Shown here: positions 28,188 to 37,277 of the stretch, in pieces
How positions within the stretch are numbered: position 1 is the stretch's first letter
How the letters are laid out: each line of letters starts with the position of its first letter
Assembly (NCBI RefSeq): GCF_002903145.1
Contig: NZ_PPDJ01000009.1
Coordinates: 248,001 to 312,000, forward strand
DNA: 64,000 bases
Source: Halobacteriovorax sp. DA5
Lineage (GTDB): Bacteria; Bdellovibrionota; Bacteriovoracia; Bacteriovoracales; Bacteriovoracaceae
Direction: 5' to 3'
The notes under the pieces: model-generated
Database searches by the model: none
What the model was told of the DNA's origin: nothing
What the model saw: the letters and a program-made list of their open reading frames with translations, nothing else
Translations under genes and position numbers: made by a program

Positions 28188-29252
28188 ATGGCCCAAGCTC
28201 AAACACAAAAACAACACAAATCTGGTATCGTTCGATTCAAAGCAGGTGAAGTTCTTTTCAACCAAAACGATCCAGCGGATTCTCTTTATATTATTCAAAA
28301 AGGACAGATAAGACTCTATATTCCAAAAGGACAGGGCTTTGTTGAAATTGCAATCCTTCGTGCTGGTGAAGTTATTGGTGAGATGGCCTATTTTGATGAT
28401 AAGGGATCAAGAAGAAGTTGTTCTGCTGCTGCCATTGTTCCTACAGATGTTGTTCGCGTTACATTTTCTGCATTCGATAAAACAATGCAGGGTCTTAATC
28501 CATGGTTTAAAACAATCGTTAACACTCTTGCTGAACGTTTGAGAAAGACGAATGATCGTGTAAAGGCACTTGAGACCAATTCTGTTGGTTTCGGTAAAGA
28601 TGGTAAAGTTGGCGAGTATGTCTTCTTTCACACAACAGATGTCCTAAGAATTCTTGCAGGGATTTATCTATCATCAAAAGTACACGCACAAAAAGGTGAG
28701 GATGGTGCACACCGTATTCATATTAGCTCAATTCGTTATTACCTATTCGATATCTTTGGTGTTTCTGAAATTAAGTTTGAAGAGATGATTGAACTTTTAA
28801 AAAGAGAAGGTTTAATTGTTATGGAAGACGATAAGGACGGACAACCAAAACTTGTAAAAATACCTAATCTTGAAAATCTTCGAAGTATTGTAGCTTTTGT
28901 TAATGCTGAAAAAATAAAAACAGATGATAAGAAAATAAAAACAACGAAGAAGTGCAATCTAATTCTTTCTCGTATGAAGAATCAACTTCTTGCAAAAGGT
29001 ATTACTAAAGGAAAGTCTTCTGCCGATTTATCTGCAGTTATTGCTGAGCTTAAGGAAGGTGAAGCGATTGTTAACGCTGAAGATATTCGTCCTGCAATAT
29101 TAGCGGGAATTGTGGAAGATATTTTCGTGGATGACAAAGGTAATATGACTAATGTTGTTGATATGGATAAATTGATTAAAATTTTACCGGGCCTAATCTT
29201 TCAAGTTGCTTGGCAACGTTTAAATGAAGAAAAGGCCGGTAATAGTTATTAG
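28188..29252 (+). CDS. Cyclic-nucleotide-binding-type (Crp/Fnr-like) protein with long C-terminal region
   Basis: The 354-residue protein has an N-terminal cNMP-binding fold at about 12-120: VRFKAGEVLFNQNDPADSLY, KGQIRLY and AGEVIGEMAYFDD. The C-terminal 220 residues are longer than the usual Crp winged helix. They contain a winged-helix-like stretch (ISSIRYYLFDIFGVSEIKFE) and further helices, but no standard HTH_Crp motif. It could be a regulator or a nucleotide-sensing scaffold. AGTAGG lies seven bases before the ATG. The stop overlaps that of the opposite gene by four bases. Confidence 0.8.
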   Translation: MAQAQTQKQHKSGIVRFKAGEVLFNQNDPADSLYIIQKGQIRLYIPKGQGFVEIAILRAGEVIGEMAYFDDKGSRRSCSAAAIVPTDVVRVTFSAFDKTMQGLNPWFKTIVNTLAERLRKTNDRVKALETNSVGFGKDGKVGEYVFFHTTDVLRILAGIYLSSKVHAQKGEDGAHRIHISSIRYYLFDIFGVSEIKFEEMIELLKREGLIVMEDDKDGQPKLVKIPNLENLRSIVAFVNAEKIKTDDKKIKTTKKCNLILSRMKNQLLAKGITKGKSSADLSAVIAELKEGEAIVNAEDIRPAILAGIVEDIFVDDKGNMTNVVDMDKLIKILPGLIFQVAWQRLNEEKAGNSY

Positions 29253-30859
29253 TTTCCAGTTGGATAGAAGTTTACTTCAACATTGGCACCATCACTATAA
29301 ATAGCATTTCCATAAAGTTTTAAGAAGTAACCAGTTTCGTTCATAACAGGTGTCGCTGGAGTGTCATCTGTTGGACTTGTCACCTTAATATTGAAGTTTG
29401 AATAATAAGCAGGATTAGATCCTGATTTCATTAATTGCCATCCATTTGTCGAACTCTTATTAATAGTCTGCCCATTAATCTTAAGAGTAATCGAACTTTC
29501 AACAGGCTTACTATTAAGTTTTACGTAACCATAAAAGTTTTGTGGTGTTTGATAGCTTACAACTAAACATTCTGGATATTCCACAATTGCATTTCCATTT
29601 AAGCGAATAAAGTGGCCTGAGTGCTCCTCTCCAACTGAAGGAGAGTATCTTGTAGCAAAATTATATTTTTCTCCAACAAGATAGGTATAGCCATTACTTG
29701 CACCTTCAAGGATTGGTGTACCCGGTTGAGAGCTTCCTCTTACATACTTCGTGATGATTAACGAATTTGGGTCAATAAGAGCACCTGGTTCTGCAACTTT
29801 CCAGTAGTTGTATTTGTGCTTAAGGATTGCATCAACAATTGAATTATTTACGTGATCGAAAATATTATTGAAGTTACTCTGAGTACATACGTTAATATTA
29901 TCGTTGTAGCCAAATCCGTTGTATGAATTACTAGAACGTGGAAATGGATATGGATTACTACCTGTTATATTACTATATGGTTGATTATAAATTAAATCAC
30001 TAGCTTTATGATAGTAATAATTCAATTCACCTTTGCTAATTTGCGGACAATTGTAAGAGCTAGGCTGAACAGATGGAGCTAGAGAAATGAATCTCATCAT
30101 TGATGAGTCGAGTTCGTAGTTTCCGACATTACTACATGTTCTATTAAAAGTAGCATAAGTCGTACGAGTGATTCCAAACATTGCTTTTTCTTCGTTACTA
30201 AAGACAGATTGATCATAGAGTGAGCCATTGTAATTACCACGCATACAAAGGAGATCATGAGAAATCCCTTTCATATACCTTTCTCCGATTGGATGTCTCC
30301 CTGAAACACCTGAACCAGAAGGAACCCAAGAGTTATCATCCTCGTTAGACATGATCACAATAATTGTATGAGCACCTTTTCTAAGGGCACCATTTAATTG
30401 ATTTAATTTTACAAGGTCTCTAATACGAGTAAGTCCAGCTTCCTCTGTTCCTGTTGCACCACTGAAGTTTGAGATGACATTTGAAGCGGCGTAACGAGAT
30501 ATCGTTGTTACTCCTGAAGGATTAATTCCTGAGCGAGAAAAGAAATAAGTTTCATTATTTCCTGAACCAATAAGAGGCGCCATAAGAACCTGGTAATCGA
30601 ATCGATCCGCAATATTGTTTACAACATTATTTAGTGCCGTTTTAGTCTGGCTACTAATAAAGCTGGTACTTCTTGAGTTATCCCAAACAAAGAGTAGGTC
30701 AACAGGTGGCCTAATATAAGTAAACTTAGAACACATTTCACTGTTTACTGTCTGAGTTGGATCAGTTCCAAATGAGTCAGAATTCTTGCGAGTCGCAAAT
30801 TCTTCTTTCGCACAAGAGGCCATGAATAATAATGTCAAAACAAGTAAGATCTTTTTCAT
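29249..30859 (-). CDS. Lipoprotein with von Willebrand factor A-like domain
   Basis: The 536-residue product has a lipoprotein signal peptide (lipobox FMASC, Cys at about 16), so it is anchored in the envelope. A vWA-like domain at about 52-240 begins VDLLFVWDNSRSTSF, where DNSRS fits the DxSxS metal site, and includes THTIIVIMSNEDDNS-like acidic residues. The C-terminal 200 residues are beta-rich. The ATG at 30859 is chosen over a TTG one codon upstream. An adhesive or surface-sensing role is inferred. Confidence 0.75.
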   Translation of the reverse strand: MKKILLVLTLLFMASCAKEEFATRKNSDSFGTDPTQTVNSEMCSKFTYIRPPVDLLFVWDNSRSTSFISSQTKTALNNVVNNIADRFDYQVLMAPLIGSGNNETYFFSRSGINPSGVTTISRYAASNVISNFSGATGTEEAGLTRIRDLVKLNQLNGALRKGAHTIIVIMSNEDDNSWVPSGSGVSGRHPIGERYMKGISHDLLCMRGNYNGSLYDQSVFSNEEKAMFGITRTTYATFNRTCSNVGNYELDSSMMRFISLAPSVQPSSYNCPQISKGELNYYYHKASDLIYNQPYSNITGSNPYPFPRSSNSYNGFGYNDNINVCTQSNFNNIFDHVNNSIVDAILKHKYNYWKVAEPGALIDPNSLIITKYVRGSSQPGTPILEGASNGYTYLVGEKYNFATRYSPSVGEEHSGHFIRLNGNAIVEYPECLVVSYQTPQNFYGYVKLNSKPVESSITLKINGQTINKSSTNGWQLMKSGSNPAYYSNFNIKVTSPTDDTPATPVMNETGYFLKLYGNAIYSDGANVEVNFYPTGN

Positions 30860-31023
30860 CAATTAACTCTTCGGTTAAGAAAAACTAAAACTTAAATATA
30901 ATTCAGCCTTTTTTACTAAAGTATTATTCCCATTTGATGCTTCTTAGGGGCAATATTTTTCATTAATTTTGTTAATGATATCAACAGGTTAAAATAGGAA
31001 GTGCAAATCAAATGGAGAAGAAA

Positions 31024-31815
31024 ATGGCACAATGGTATTACGTTGAAAAAGGTGAAAGAGTAGGACCTGTTGAATTGGAAGAGGTTGAAGTCCTATTTGG
31101 AAAAGGAAAGCTTACACCTGATAGCTATGTTTGGACTAAAGGATTTGATAATTGGAAACTTATTTCAGAAGCAACTGAGCTAGGACACTTATTAAATAAG
31201 CGTGTAATGGATGAACTTCCTCCAGAGCTCGATATGCCTCCTGTCATTGATGATCAGCACGTCGTTCTTTATTCATGGGATGATATCAAAGATGATGAAA
31301 AAATAATTACGATTAAAATTGGTCTTGATCGAGGAATGGAAGAAGTTGAGTATGGGCCGTTTAGTGTAATTGATTTACAAAAGGCTTATCAGCAAAATCG
31401 TATTAATGAAAAAACTCTTGCCTATATTCCTGGTGAAAACGAATGGGTTTTCTTAGCAGAAACACCAATTGCTAAGAAGGTAATGGGGACTGTTCCTCCA
31501 TTAATTACAGATGATGAAAGAAGATTAAATCAAAGAAAGCCATTTGTTGCTCGTATGTTCTTTCATGATTCTCAACAGGTATTTGAAGGAGTTTGTCGCG
31601 ATATCTCAATCGGTGGTATGCAAGTTCTCGTTTCGAATTTTCCATTTAATGTAGGTGATGAGGTCACATTAAATGTTCACCCTGAAAATACTGATTACCA
31701 CTTTATTGCCTCGGGCCTAGTAGTAAGACATCTTAATGAGAACCAAGGTTTTGCTCTCCGATTTGTTAATCTCTCAGACGAAGCTGAAAGCTCGATTAAA
31801 AGCTATATCGGTTAA
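31024..31815 (+). CDS. GYF-like and PilZ domain protein (probable c-di-GMP effector)
   Basis: The product is 263 residues from ATG 31024, which has GGAG six bases upstream. An in-frame ATG at 31012 also has AGGAAG 10 bases upstream, so the start is not settled. A GYF_2-type domain opens the protein (QWYYVEKGERVGPVELEEV), and a second GYF-like unit lies at about 88-145. A C-terminal PilZ domain follows (about 165-260) with the QRKPF arginine region and RDISIGGMQV, the D-x-S-x-x-G motif that binds c-di-GMP. It probably links cyclic-di-GMP to another protein. Confidence 0.85.
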   Translation: MAQWYYVEKGERVGPVELEEVEVLFGKGKLTPDSYVWTKGFDNWKLISEATELGHLLNKRVMDELPPELDMPPVIDDQHVVLYSWDDIKDDEKIITIKIGLDRGMEEVEYGPFSVIDLQKAYQQNRINEKTLAYIPGENEWVFLAETPIAKKVMGTVPPLITDDERRLNQRKPFVARMFFHDSQQVFEGVCRDISIGGMQVLVSNFPFNVGDEVTLNVHPENTDYHFIASGLVVRHLNENQGFALRFVNLSDEAESSIKSYIG

Positions 31816-31821
31816 TTTAAG

Positions 31822-32550
31822 ATGGATACTTCGATCTATATTCGTGAGTATCATTCAGGTAATGAGGAAGCAAAAACCCTCATTCTTTTTCATGATATTG
31901 GCGGAGGCCACTATACTTACGATAGTTTAATTCCCTTGCTTGTGGAAGAAGGGGTGAATGTTGTTTGTTTTGATTATATTGGCCATGGCCTAAGTTCTGG
32001 CACACGTGGACACTTTGAAAGTATTAATCACGTTAAGAATTTTTTAAATGAACTATATCAACATAGTAAACTTGCGCAAGGTGAGGAGATTTATACTCTG
32101 GCCGTTAATCAAGGTGCATTGATCTCTCTTTTTTATTCCACGCTATTTGATAATGTAAAAGGTAATATATTCTTAAATCCTAAAATTAGAACTGAATATA
32201 ATAAGAACTTAAAAAATGAATTAATATCTAAAATACCATGGCAACCAAATTTCTTGTCACGCTCTCATATTAAGCTATCAAAGCAAAGCAATGACTTAAC
32301 AGCCAATAACTTTGTAACAAAGAAGACTCTAGTTGTTCTTAACCAAATCTTGAAAAAAGTTCAATTGAACGTCTATTTCATGCAATGTCGAAACTTAATC
32401 TTTAGTAGTAATAAAGACAGTATTATCTTTGAGACAATTATGAGTGAATTTAGAGAAGAGGTCGAAATCCCTGAGTTTAATTCTGTAAAGACCATAAAAA
32501 AACAAGACATTATTTTCAAAGAAACTTATAATTGGATACATGAAAACTAA
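31822..32550 (+). CDS. Alpha/beta-hydrolase-fold protein lacking the serine nucleophile
   Basis: The 242-residue protein resembles the serine aminopeptidase S33/monoglyceride lipase group. LILFHDIGGGHYTYDSLIP is the oxyanion-side loop and VVCFDYIGHGLSSGTRGHF is the DxxGHGxSxG-type segment. At the nucleophile elbow, where G-x-S-x-G is expected, it reads AVNQG with Asn96. The usual late Asp and His motifs are also poor. It may be a pseudoenzyme. It lies six bases after the PilZ gene and overlaps the next lipoprotein gene by 11 bases. Confidence 0.7.
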   Translation: MDTSIYIREYHSGNEEAKTLILFHDIGGGHYTYDSLIPLLVEEGVNVVCFDYIGHGLSSGTRGHFESINHVKNFLNELYQHSKLAQGEEIYTLAVNQGALISLFYSTLFDNVKGNIFLNPKIRTEYNKNLKNELISKIPWQPNFLSRSHIKLSKQSNDLTANNFVTKKTLVVLNQILKKVQLNVYFMQCRNLIFSSNKDSIIFETIMSEFREEVEIPEFNSVKTIKKQDIIFKETYNWIHEN

Positions 32551-33061
32551 AATTTTAGCTCTTTTTGCCCTGGTTTTATTAACTTCTTGCGGAAATATGA
32601 CAAAGAACTTTGTCAAAGGCGGAGAATCTATTATCAAGGGTGGTACTGCTGGTGGTAAGCCTTGGAATGATCCTTTGAAGTTTCAACGCCTCTCTTGGTA
32701 TTCAGAGCTTAATTTAATGTATGATGTTTTCTTAACTAAAATCGAGCCAAGCTCTCCGTTTTGGCAATGGTTTTCTGAAGGTGAGTCAAGACGCCTTAAA
32801 GAGTGTAAGGATGTCTATGTTGCTATCACATTTAGTTTAGACTCTGACCGAATTTCTCATGCAATGTTTTATAATCAAGTTTTATCGAAAGAGCTTCAAC
32901 CTGTCGTAACTAATGACTTTGATCTTGCCATTGCAAACCATCCAGATTTCAATAAATTCTTTTTGTCGTTATACAAGAGTAAAACACTTTGTGCTACATC
33001 TGATATCGGTGACTTAAAGATTCATTTTCCAAATTATAGAGTGAAAACTCTGCATTTTTAG
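32540..33061 (+). CDS. Small lipoprotein of unknown function
   Basis: The 173-residue product has a short lipoprotein signal (LALFALVLLTSC, lipid Cys at 17). The mature protein has a glycine-rich start (KGGESIIKGGTAGGKPW) and no recognised domain. It overlaps the end of the hydrolase-like gene by 11 bases and precedes the kinase gene by about 60 bases, so the three are probably co-transcribed with the PilZ gene. Confidence 0.75.
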   Translation: MKTKILALFALVLLTSCGNMTKNFVKGGESIIKGGTAGGKPWNDPLKFQRLSWYSELNLMYDVFLTKIEPSSPFWQWFSEGESRRLKECKDVYVAITFSLDSDRISHAMFYNQVLSKELQPVVTNDFDLAIANHPDFNKFFLSLYKSKTLCATSDIGDLKIHFPNYRVKTLHF

Positions 33062-33122
33062 TCAAAAACTTATCTAAAGTTTGCACTCTGAAGTTCCGAT
33101 AAAAATTCGAGGAGCTTTAGTA

Positions 33123-35045
33123 ATGAGTGAAGAAAAGAAATTTGATAGATTTGGTCGATACCTTATTCTAGATCACCTAGTTGATGGTGGTATGGCCAAA
33201 ATTTGTCGAGCTCGCTTTCTGGGGGAGCAAGCCGATAAAATTGTAGCAATCAAAATGGTTCAGCCACAATTTTCATCTGACGAAGCATTTCAAACTATGT
33301 TCATGGATGAGATTAAGACGACATTTGGATTATTACATCCAAATATCGTTCAGACCTATGACTATGGTTTTCATAATGGTCAGCTTTTTGTTGCGATGGA
33401 ATATTGTGATGGTAGAAACTTAAAGCAATATATCGATAAACTTAAAGAACATAACTATGTCTTTCCTGTTGAAATCTCAGCTTTTATTACGATTCAAGCA
33501 GCCCAAGGCCTTCACTACGCTCACACATTCACTGATAAACTAACAGGGAAACCTGCAAATATTATTCACCGTGATATTTCACCTCATAATATCATGTTAA
33601 CTTTTGATGGCTCAGTAAAGGTAATCGACTTTGGTATTGCAAAGTCTGAAACTAACTCTGAAGCGACTCAGGCGGGAACTATTAAAGGTAAGTTATCATA
33701 CCTTGCTCCTGAATACTTAGATGGTTTAGATCTTGATCCACGTTACGATCTATTTGCTACAGCAATTACATTATGGGAAATGCTATGTTCTAGAAAGCTT
33801 TTCAAAGCTTCAAATGATCTAGCGGTATTAAAGAAGATTCAAGAATGTAAAATTCCTGTACCTTCATCAATTAACCCAATGGTTCCAAAAGAACTTGATA
33901 AGATTATTTTAAAGGCCCTTCATAAAGATCGTAACAAGCGTTACCAATCTCTTGAAGAGTTTGCTCGAGCTTTAAATAAGTTCTTATACTCAACTTATCC
34001 AGACTTCAACTCTTCAGATCTTTCATACTTTGCTAAAGAGTTATTCAAAGATGAGATTAAAGTTGACCGTGAAAGAATGTATGAATTTGGTCAGATTGAG
34101 CTTGGCCCATATATTAAAGATTATAAAAATGAAACAGAAGGTAAGCCTTATAGTAGTGATGATAGTGTTGATGCAACTCAACCATCTGTAGCTAAGAAGA
34201 GAAAAGAAAAAGAGGCACTTTTTGAACTTGATATTGATGAACAAACAGATATTCAAGTAGAAGGTTCATTACCTAAACTTGATATGGCCTCAAAGTCATC
34301 AAAAACAAAAATTAATAAGATTGATATTCGCTCTAATAAGACTAGTGCTAGTACTAAGATCAAGCGAATTAAGAAAAAGAAGAAAGTTGAAGCAAAGAAA
34401 AAGAACTACTTCATTCATGTTGCCTCTGTGGCAGCAATTGCTGCTGGAGTTTACTTTGCTAAGGATCATATTCCTTTCTTGAAAAATTCATCAACAACTC
34501 CAACTGAGGTTGCAACGACAGTAGAGCCAAAGGCTAAAACAAAGCGTGAGCCTACAAGTAACCAGCGTGGAACGATAACGCTTAAGAACTTCAGTCGAAA
34601 TAAAGATAAACTTTATATCAATGGATCTGAACAAAGTGTTGATGTTTTAAATCGTATAAAAGTAAATGCAAATGAACTATTAACTGTTCGTGTAGAGAAG
34701 ACAGGGCGTGAGCACTTCATTGTCCAAGATATTTCAATTCAGGATGGAGAGTCTCGTAATATTCAAGTTGAATCGATGCCAAAAGCATACTTTGGATATC
34801 TGCAAACAAGTTCTGCTTGTTTAAAGGGAACGATCAGTTTTGAACTTTTTGGAGAGCAAAGAGAAGAGAGATTACCTATCCGCTTTGTTCCAGGGATTCC
34901 ATTTGCAACTGGAATAAGTCCACAAGGTGATAGTGTTCCAAAGGAATATGAAGTCATTATTAAGGATGCAAAGAGCTCTGTACCACATAAGGTAAGTTTC
35001 GAAATTCAAAATTCCAAGGTCGTCGATCTTTGTAAATTATTATAA
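33123..35045 (+). CDS. Membrane-anchored Hanks-type serine/threonine protein kinase
   Basis: The ATG at 33123 follows GAGGAG by eight bases; an earlier in-frame ATG at 33081 has no such site. The 640-residue protein has a kinase domain at about 8-280. It shows GGMAKICRARF, Lys44 in VAIK, HRDISPHN at 149-156, DFG at 169-171 and LAPEY, so it looks active. A disordered Lys-rich linker leads to one membrane span near 430-448. A C-terminal extracytoplasmic PEGA-like domain begins RGTITLKNFSRNKDKLYING. It probably senses the envelope and phosphorylates cytoplasmic targets. Confidence 0.92.
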   Translation: MSEEKKFDRFGRYLILDHLVDGGMAKICRARFLGEQADKIVAIKMVQPQFSSDEAFQTMFMDEIKTTFGLLHPNIVQTYDYGFHNGQLFVAMEYCDGRNLKQYIDKLKEHNYVFPVEISAFITIQAAQGLHYAHTFTDKLTGKPANIIHRDISPHNIMLTFDGSVKVIDFGIAKSETNSEATQAGTIKGKLSYLAPEYLDGLDLDPRYDLFATAITLWEMLCSRKLFKASNDLAVLKKIQECKIPVPSSINPMVPKELDKIILKALHKDRNKRYQSLEEFARALNKFLYSTYPDFNSSDLSYFAKELFKDEIKVDRERMYEFGQIELGPYIKDYKNETEGKPYSSDDSVDATQPSVAKKRKEKEALFELDIDEQTDIQVEGSLPKLDMASKSSKTKINKIDIRSNKTSASTKIKRIKKKKKVEAKKKNYFIHVASVAAIAAGVYFAKDHIPFLKNSSTTPTEVATTVEPKAKTKREPTSNQRGTITLKNFSRNKDKLYINGSEQSVDVLNRIKVNANELLTVRVEKTGREHFIVQDISIQDGESRNIQVESMPKAYFGYLQTSSACLKGTISFELFGEQREERLPIRFVPGIPFATGISPQGDSVPKEYEVIIKDAKSSVPHKVSFEIQNSKVVDLCKLL

Positions 35046-35074
35046 AAAAAAAGCCCGCTTAGCGGGCCTTTTTT
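35044..35074. terminator. Bidirectional terminator between the kinase and the opposite gene
   Basis: The stem GCCCGC/GCGGGC (35053-35058 with 35062-35067) with loop TTA is flanked by nine A residues on one side and six T residues on the other. Confidence 0.9.
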
Positions 35075-35819
35075 ATCTTGATAATGCTTTAATTAGTGTT
35101 GCAAGAACTGACTCTTGAAGCTTTGTTATTTGACCAATATTGGCCATAATAATAAATGGACTCTTTAGAATATTTCCACAAATAGTTAATTCACCCTTTT
35201 CTTCACTGTACTCTACAATTTGAAAAGCATTTACGAATTCTTCTTCAAAGTGTTTCATTAACTTTGCTTCAAACTCTTTTCCCTTAACTGGGTTTGGTTT
35301 TTTGTCCCCATCAATCGTTATGTGAACGAGTGCCTTTTTATCGCTATTTTTTGAAACGTCTTCGATATCATTATAGATAAGCTTTAGATTATTAGCACCT
35401 AGGTTGATTTTGAAAATATGCCACAGTTCTTCGAAAAAGGCAGTTCTATCATTTGGCCATAGAGCTTTTAGGTGATCCACTACTTCGAATAGCTCTTCTA
35501 GTAGAACAATATTATTTTGCAAAATCCAGTTACTTGAAATCTTATCAAATACTTGTTTTAGTTTATCGTTTGATTCTGCTTCAAATTGTTCAGAGCTTTC
35601 AAAAAAATTATTTCCTTCATGTAGTGGTGTGTACTTTGATTCTTTCTTTAGAAAGTTATGGACAACCTCTTCTTCTAATAATTCAGGAGAATAAAAGATG
35701 CAGTCAAATTTCTCTTCAGATACTTCTGACACGTCAGCAATCTTGCTTTTTGTGTTGCTATTTAAATCTCTGATAATAATTTGATTCTGATTTTTAATAA
35801 AACCAATCTGGCGTTGCAT
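35073..35819 (-). CDS. Cytoplasmic protein of unknown function
   Basis: The 248-residue acidic product has no signal peptide or membrane span. The first 30 residues (IGFIKNQNQIIIRDLNS) look like a small beta domain and the middle is helical. The C-terminal 80 residues (KALVHITIDGDKKPNPVKG, then SPFIIMANIGQITKLQESV) look alpha/beta. No family is recognised. AGAGGGG precedes the ATG by a normal distance, so the gene call is sound. Confidence 0.68.
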   Translation of the reverse strand: MQRQIGFIKNQNQIIIRDLNSNTKSKIADVSEVSEEKFDCIFYSPELLEEEVVHNFLKKESKYTPLHEGNNFFESSEQFEAESNDKLKQVFDKISSNWILQNNIVLLEELFEVVDHLKALWPNDRTAFFEELWHIFKINLGANNLKLIYNDIEDVSKNSDKKALVHITIDGDKKPNPVKGKEFEAKLMKHFEEEFVNAFQIVEYSEEKGELTICGNILKSPFIIMANIGQITKLQESVLATLIKALSR

Positions 35820-35967
35820 TATGTCCCCTCTGTGTGTCCTATTGCAAAATATTATCGAATTAGTCGAGCATACGTCAATCTTCTAGGCCCTCGAGGATAT
35901 TGTTTGTCGCTGTTTTTGACGAAATAGGGGAATAAAAGAGCATGGGGATGTTGGAATTTGAACTCGA

Positions 35968-35976
35968 TGATATAAT
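35968..35976 (+). promoter_or_regulatory. Extended -10 promoter for a probable leaderless mRNA
   Basis: TGaTATAAT is a perfect extended -10 box. It ends six bases before the ATG at 35983, so transcription should begin at or next to the start codon. There is no Shine-Dalgarno and no good -35. Confidence 0.6.
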
Positions 35977-35982
35977 TAACAT

Positions 35983-36627
35983 ATGTTGTCATTAAAATTG
36001 ATGATTGGCCTATGTCCGATCTTATTATTTTCAACAAATAGTATTGCTCAGGATGCCTGGCTTCTCGATGATTTTTATACACAAGGTAGCAAAAAGGAAG
36101 AGAAGAAGAGAGCTAAAACTCATTACAAGAAAGATTCCGCACTTTACCAAATTGATATAAATGGCGACATTGTAAGAGAGTATATTGGAACCTCAATTGT
36201 TGATGGTATCCCGACTTTACAGATTTATGATGTTCAAAAAAGATTAATTTTTAGTTATCGATTTCCAATTTCAGGATTTAATTCTCACATCTATCGAATT
36301 AAAAGAAGAAAGATTTCAGAAAATAAAACAGCAACACTCTTCTACCAATTTAATGGTAATACTAACTATATCAATACATATGGTTCTTCCAATTTATGGG
36401 GTATCGTAGTTGAGAATGGAAAGTTAGATAATATTAAAATTCATAACTTCGGACAAATTTGGCAAGAGAACAAAGATAATTATGGCCTTTATAAGAGGGC
36501 GCATTTAGTTAACTTTATGGATGTTAATAATGATGGACAACTAGATGTCGTTATCTCTAGTGGTTCAGTCTATAAGGCTTACTCCCATGTTAATGGGAGT
36601 AAGTGGTCTCAAACATATAAAAAATAA
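35983..36627 (+). CDS. Secreted protein with FG-GAP/calcium-loop-like C-terminus
   Basis: The 214-residue product has a signal peptide (LKLMIGLCPILLFSTNSIAQ). Near the C-terminus FMDVNNDGQLDVVISSGS (about 181-198) matches the DxNxDGxxD calcium-loop pattern of FG-GAP/VCBS-type repeats. The rest is beta-rich and unrecognised. The start is unusual, with a perfect extended -10 box directly upstream and no ribosome site. It converges on the next gene with a 21-base gap. Confidence 0.72.
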   Translation: MLSLKLMIGLCPILLFSTNSIAQDAWLLDDFYTQGSKKEEKKRAKTHYKKDSALYQIDINGDIVREYIGTSIVDGIPTLQIYDVQKRLIFSYRFPISGFNSHIYRIKRRKISENKTATLFYQFNGNTNYINTYGSSNLWGIVVENGKLDNIKIHNFGQIWQENKDNYGLYKRAHLVNFMDVNNDGQLDVVISSGSVYKAYSHVNGSKWSQTYKK

Positions 36628-36648
36628 ATTGGTTCTTTTTTAGGATAT

Positions 36649-37077
36649 TTACGAAGCTTTCTTAACTTCGTCTTTCTCTTTTGTACTTCTCTTATCTGAG
36701 AGGTGAGTTACATTAGAATGATCAGTAGTCTCTTCGCGCTTTAGGTTATTAGCGTAAGAATCTTTGTTCGCTCTGAAGAATGTATAAGCACTAACTGCAA
36801 TTGGAAGTAGAATAAAGAAAAGGTAAAGTAAGCTTTCTGAGGCATTACTTTCTGTATAACTTTCTACTTTTAAAAGTTCTGGGCTATGTACTCTTTCTGT
36901 TTTTGCTGTAGAGGGTTTTCTCGTTGGAGAGAAGTCATATCCTTTTGCTTTTGAAGGTTCAACTTCTTTATATTCTTCGATTGAAGAAGTATATGTATCT
37001 TCTACCGCTGGTTTTCTTGCAAAAGAAAATTGTGACGATAAATACATTAATGAAATTGCGATAATTAACTTACTCAT
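36649..37077 (-). CDS. Envelope protein with signal peptide and C-terminal membrane anchor
   Basis: The ATG at 37077 (GGAG six bases upstream) gives 142 residues and places a signal sequence at the N-terminus (KLIIAISLMYLSSQFSFA); an upstream in-frame start would bury it. A Ser/Thr/Lys/Glu-rich stretch of about 65 residues follows. Next comes a membrane span (LLYLFFILLPIAVSAYTFF, near 84-102) and a charged cytoplasmic tail ending in KDEVKKAS. No family is recognised. Confidence 0.65.
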   Translation of the reverse strand: MSKLIIAISLMYLSSQFSFARKPAVEDTYTSSIEEYKEVEPSKAKGYDFSPTRKPSTAKTERVHSPELLKVESYTESNASESLLYLFFILLPIAVSAYTFFRANKDSYANNLKREETTDHSNVTHLSDKRSTKEKDEVKKAS

Positions 37078-37277
37078 TATTTTCTCCATCCTAGAAGTGA
37101 CCAGGGCCACCTTAGTATTTTACCACCATTTTAAAAGCAGTTTGAGATGGTAATCTTTGACCATCAGCTAATCATACTTATCGGCTAACTTTTGTAGGTA
37201 CTTAAAATTGCGGAAAAAAAAAGAATGAACAAACTAAAATTCAGGGATTTATAACCGATGAATATATGTAGGAATCG

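Noticed and set aside
33081..33122. Longer N-terminus for the Ser/Thr kinase
   Set aside because: GAGGAG lies just before the ATG at 33123, and the added 14 residues look like leader sequence.
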